DNA of 64,000 nucleotides, taken from positions 4,402,001 through 4,466,000 of the forward strand of contig NZ_AP022610.1 of assembly GCF_010729665.1 (NCBI RefSeq). Reading direction: 5' to 3'. Both the position numbers and the translations under genes were made by a program. Below the pieces are notes generated by a model that saw only the letters and a list, made by a program, of their open reading frames with translations, did no database searches and was not told the origin of the DNA. This DNA is from Mycolicibacterium madagascariense (GTDB taxonomy: Bacteria; Actinomycetota; Actinomycetes; Mycobacteriales; Mycobacteriaceae). Below are positions 61,734-64,000 of the stretch, piece after piece (the stretch's first letter is position 1; each line of letters begins with the position of its first letter).

Positions 61734-64000
61734 TCATCGTCCGTCGCTCGGGGCCAGCGCAGGCTCGTCGGTCGTGGGCGATTCACTGATGCCGATCCGC
61801 GCGTGCAGCCGAACGAGCGGCGCAGGGGCCCACCAGTTCCAGCCGCCGAGGACGTGCATCACCGACGGCACCAGGACCATGCGCACCAGCGTAGCGTCCA
61901 CCAGCACCGCCAGCGTGAGGCCGACGCCGAACATTCGCATGAACGAGACCTGTGCGGCGATCAACGCCGCGAATGATATCGACATCACCAGCGCCGCAGC
62001 CGTAATCACCCGGCCGGTGCGCGCCAGACCGAGCGCGACGGCCTCGTCGTTGCGGGATCGGGCCGATCCGTTCCCTTGCTCCCCGAGACTGAGCCAGTAC
62101 TCGCGCACGCGGGCGACGAGGAACACCTCGTAGTCCATCGCGAGGCCAAACGCGATGCAGAACAATAGAACCGGCATGTTGGCGACCAACGTTCCGGTCG
62201 GCGTGGTGCCCAGCGCGCCGAGGTGGCCGTCCTGGAAGATCCACACCAGCGCGCCGAAGGCCGCAGTCAGCGACAGGACGTTCAGCACGACGGCCTTGAG
62301 GGGAAGCACCACGCTGCCGGTGAGCAGGTACAGCAGGACGAACGCGATCACCGCGATCAGGCCCAGCACGAGGGGCAGTCGGCTGGTGATGGCATCGACG
62401 CTGTCGCGGTTGTTCTGCGCGACGCCGGTCAGCTCGATGGCGCGACCACCCGGACCCGCCACGTCGTGCAGACGGGCCAGCTGCGTGTCGGACGCCTGGG
62501 AGAACAGCGGAGCGGCGCTCGCGACCGTCAGGAAGGCGCTGCCGTCCGCCACGCCCGTCGCGGCCGACGGCGGCCCGACCGGACGCCCCCCGACGAACGT
62601 TCCCGTGGGCGCCGACACGGACGTCACGTCGGGCACCTTCGACAGGTCGGCTGCGTAACGCCCCAGCGCGTCCGGCGACAGGCCGGTGGCGTCGGGCACG
62701 ACGACCGTGACCGCGGTCGAGGAATCGCCGGCGAAGTCCTGGCGCAGTTCGTCGCCCACCTGATGCGCCGAGGCCGTGCTCGGCAGCACCCGGTCGTCGG
62801 GAAAGCCCCACTTCACCCCGAGGAACGGGGCACCAAGGACGAGCAGGAGCACCACCACCGCAAGGCCGACCGGAATGGCATGTCGCATGACGGCTTTCGT
62901 CGACCGGTACCAGAAGACCCGGTCGACGGGCTTGCCCGCGGGCTCGGCCCGTCGAAAGAGGCGACGCAGCAGCCGTCTGACGTCCAGCCCGTCGAGCCGG
63001 TCGGCGAGGAGCCAGATCGCCGCGGGCGTCACGATGACCGCGGCCGCGGCGGCGAAGGCGACCGTCGCGACGCCCGCGTAGGCGAACGACTTCAGGAAGT
63101 ACATGGGGAACAGCAGCATGACCGCCATCGACAGTGCGACGGTCGTGGCGGAGAACAGCACGGTGCGCCCCGCCGTGGTCATCGTGCGGACGAGCGCCCG
63201 ATCGCGCGGCACGCCATCGGCGAGCTCGTCGCGGTAGCGGCTGATGATGAGCAGCGTGTAGTCGATGGCCAGCGCCAGCCCCAGTGCGGTGGACAGGTTG
63301 AGCGCGAAGATCGACACGTCGGTGCTGAAGGTGATGATGCGCAGCACCGACATCGCTCCGACGATGGCGAGCCCGCCGACCACCATGGGCAGGGCTGCCG
63401 CAACCAGACCGCCGAACACCCACACCAGCACCACGAAGCTCAGCGGGATGGCGATGGACTCCATGAGGAGCAGATCGTGCTGGCTCTGCGCGTTGATCTG
63501 GGCGTAGACCATGGCCATGCCGCCGGTGCGAACGACGACGCCGTCCGGGGTTGCGGGGTGGTCCCGGAGGATCTCCTCCGACAGCGCTTGCGCGTACTTC
63601 TGCGCGTCGTTCTCCCCGCCGGTGACGCCGGCGACGATGAGGCCGGTGGTGCCGTCCCTACTGATCAGCGCCGCCGACGCCGACGCGGGTGACGTCCAGG
63701 CCGACGTGACGTCGTCGATGTGGGGCGCATGCGCAAGCCGGGTGACGACGTCCTTGGCGACGGAGGAGGCGTCCGGGCTGGTGGCGCCGCGCGGTGAGCT
63801 GATGGTGACCAGCATCTGCATGTCGCCCTGCCCGAACTTCTCGGTCAGCAGCCGCGCCGAGCGGGCGGACTCCGACCCGGGGTCCTGGAAACCGCCCGCC
63901 GACAGACTCTTGGCGACCGGGACGCCGAACACCGCCGCGGCCACCAGCAGCAGAGCAGCGACGGCCAGGATGCGGCGGGGCATGGCCATGGCGAGTAGCG
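61734..64000 (-). CDS. mmpL13: MmpL-family RND transporter, 5' end off window
   Basis: RND-type lipid/siderophore exporter of the MmpL family; 751 residues are seen from the ATG at 63989, but the frame stays open to the window edge and the sequence there (LLAMAMPRRILAVAALLLVA) suggests a few more residues upstream. Eleven to twelve membrane helices and two periplasmic loops are present. The proton-relay regions read ALGLALAIDYTLLIISRYRD in the first half and AFGLAMDYEVFLVARVREYW in the second half. By position (next to Rv1147 and sirtuin homologues) it corresponds to mmpL13, which is split into two genes in M. tuberculosis but is continuous here. Cargo is unknown. Confidence 0.88.
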   Translation of the reverse strand, partial: LLAMAMPRRILAVAALLLVAAAVFGVPVAKSLSAGGFQDPGSESARSARLLTEKFGQGDMQMLVTISSPRGATSPDASSVAKDVVTRLAHAPHIDDVTSAWTSPASASAALISRDGTTGLIVAGVTGGENDAQKYAQALSEEILRDHPATPDGVVVRTGGMAMVYAQINAQSQHDLLLMESIAIPLSFVVLVWVFGGLVAAALPMVVGGLAIVGAMSVLRIITFSTDVSIFALNLSTALGLALAIDYTLLIISRYRDELADGVPRDRALVRTMTTAGRTVLFSATTVALSMAVMLLFPMYFLKSFAYAGVATVAFAAAAAVIVTPAAIWLLADRLDGLDVRRLLRRLFRRAEPAGKPVDRVFWYRSTKAVMRHAIPVGLAVVVLLLVLGAPFLGVKWGFPDDRVLPSTASAHQVGDELRQDFAGDSSTAVTVVVPDATGLSPDALGRYAADLSKVPDVTSVSAPTGTFVGGRPVGPPSAATGVADGSAFLTVASAAPLFSQASDTQLARLHDVAGPGGRAIELTGVAQNNRDSVDAITSRLPLVLGLIAVIAFVLLYLLTGSVVLPLKAVVLNVLSLTAAFGALVWIFQDGHLGALGTTPTGTLVANMPVLLFCIAFGLAMDYEVFLVARVREYWLSLGEQGNGSARSRNDEAVALGLARTGRVITAAALVMSISFAALIAAQVSFMRMFGVGLTLAVLVDATLVRMVLVPSVMHVLGGWNWWAPAPLVRLHARIGISESPTTDEPALAPSDGR

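Overview
The window is high-GC actinobacterial DNA that reads as a Mycobacterium/Mycolicibacterium chromosome. Supporting genes are the F420 enzyme FbiC, the mycothiol deacetylase MshB, the PIM mannosyltransferase PimE, lipoprotein LpqW, an MmpL transporter, a 13E12-type DUF222/HNH protein and several mycobacteria-specific small proteins. From memory, the backbone is collinear, in reverse orientation, with the M. tuberculosis block running roughly Rv1188 (left) to Rv1145 (right). No rRNA, tRNA, CRISPR array or intact insertion sequence was recognised.

Left part (0.3-31.8 kb): a GH63-like glycosidase; the proline catabolic pair pruB/pruA with divergent regulator pruC; dapC and ferredoxin fdxC; padR-fadH with a palindromic operator; a YceI protein and a DmpA-type peptidase; fbiC; a secreted protein; a DUF222/HNH gene with an SOS box; mshB with two small neighbours; a ClC transporter; lpqW and typA; mutT2, a PCD-type dehydratase and pimE; two Ala/Pro-rich secreted proteins; a nitroreductase and an HhH-GPD protein. 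Several small genes (35-56 codons) are added here by reading the sequence directly.

Middle (31.9-44.5 kb): an MFS transporter followed by what looks like an inserted catabolic island. It holds an IclR regulator with two operator copies and a consensus-like promoter, a U32-like TIM-barrel protein, acylating aldehyde dehydrogenase and 4-hydroxy-2-oxoacid aldolase, an APC permease, a TetR regulator with a near-perfect 30-bp palindrome, an aldehyde dehydrogenase, a RedY/HapK-like protein, a phytoene-dehydrogenase-like flavoprotein, and an IlvD/Edd dehydratase broken by one -1 frameshift. Uptake, oxidation or dehydration, and aldol cleavage to pyruvate plus acyl-CoA is the plausible theme; the substrate is unknown. 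The island separates homologues of Rv1156 and Rv1155 that are neighbours in M. tuberculosis.

Right part (44.5-64.0 kb): a DUF5302-type small protein, an Rv1155-like F420 protein, DUF1697, a methyltransferase, a GntR regulator and a sirtuin lead into the most unusual segment. This is a tandem array (48.0-60.0 kb) of four paralogous exported proteins. All share the same N-terminal signal and two-cysteine domain, followed by Ala/Lys/Asp coiled-coil tracts of very different length (352, about 1636, 496 and 1048 residues) and disordered tails. Duplicated flanks, shared terminators, a duplicated scrap of the neighbouring methyltransferase gene, paralogue debris and a one-base frameshift in the longest copy show that the array is young and recombining. 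It is bounded on the right by a methyltransferase-TetR-MmpL operon (Rv1147/mmpL13 region) that runs off the window.
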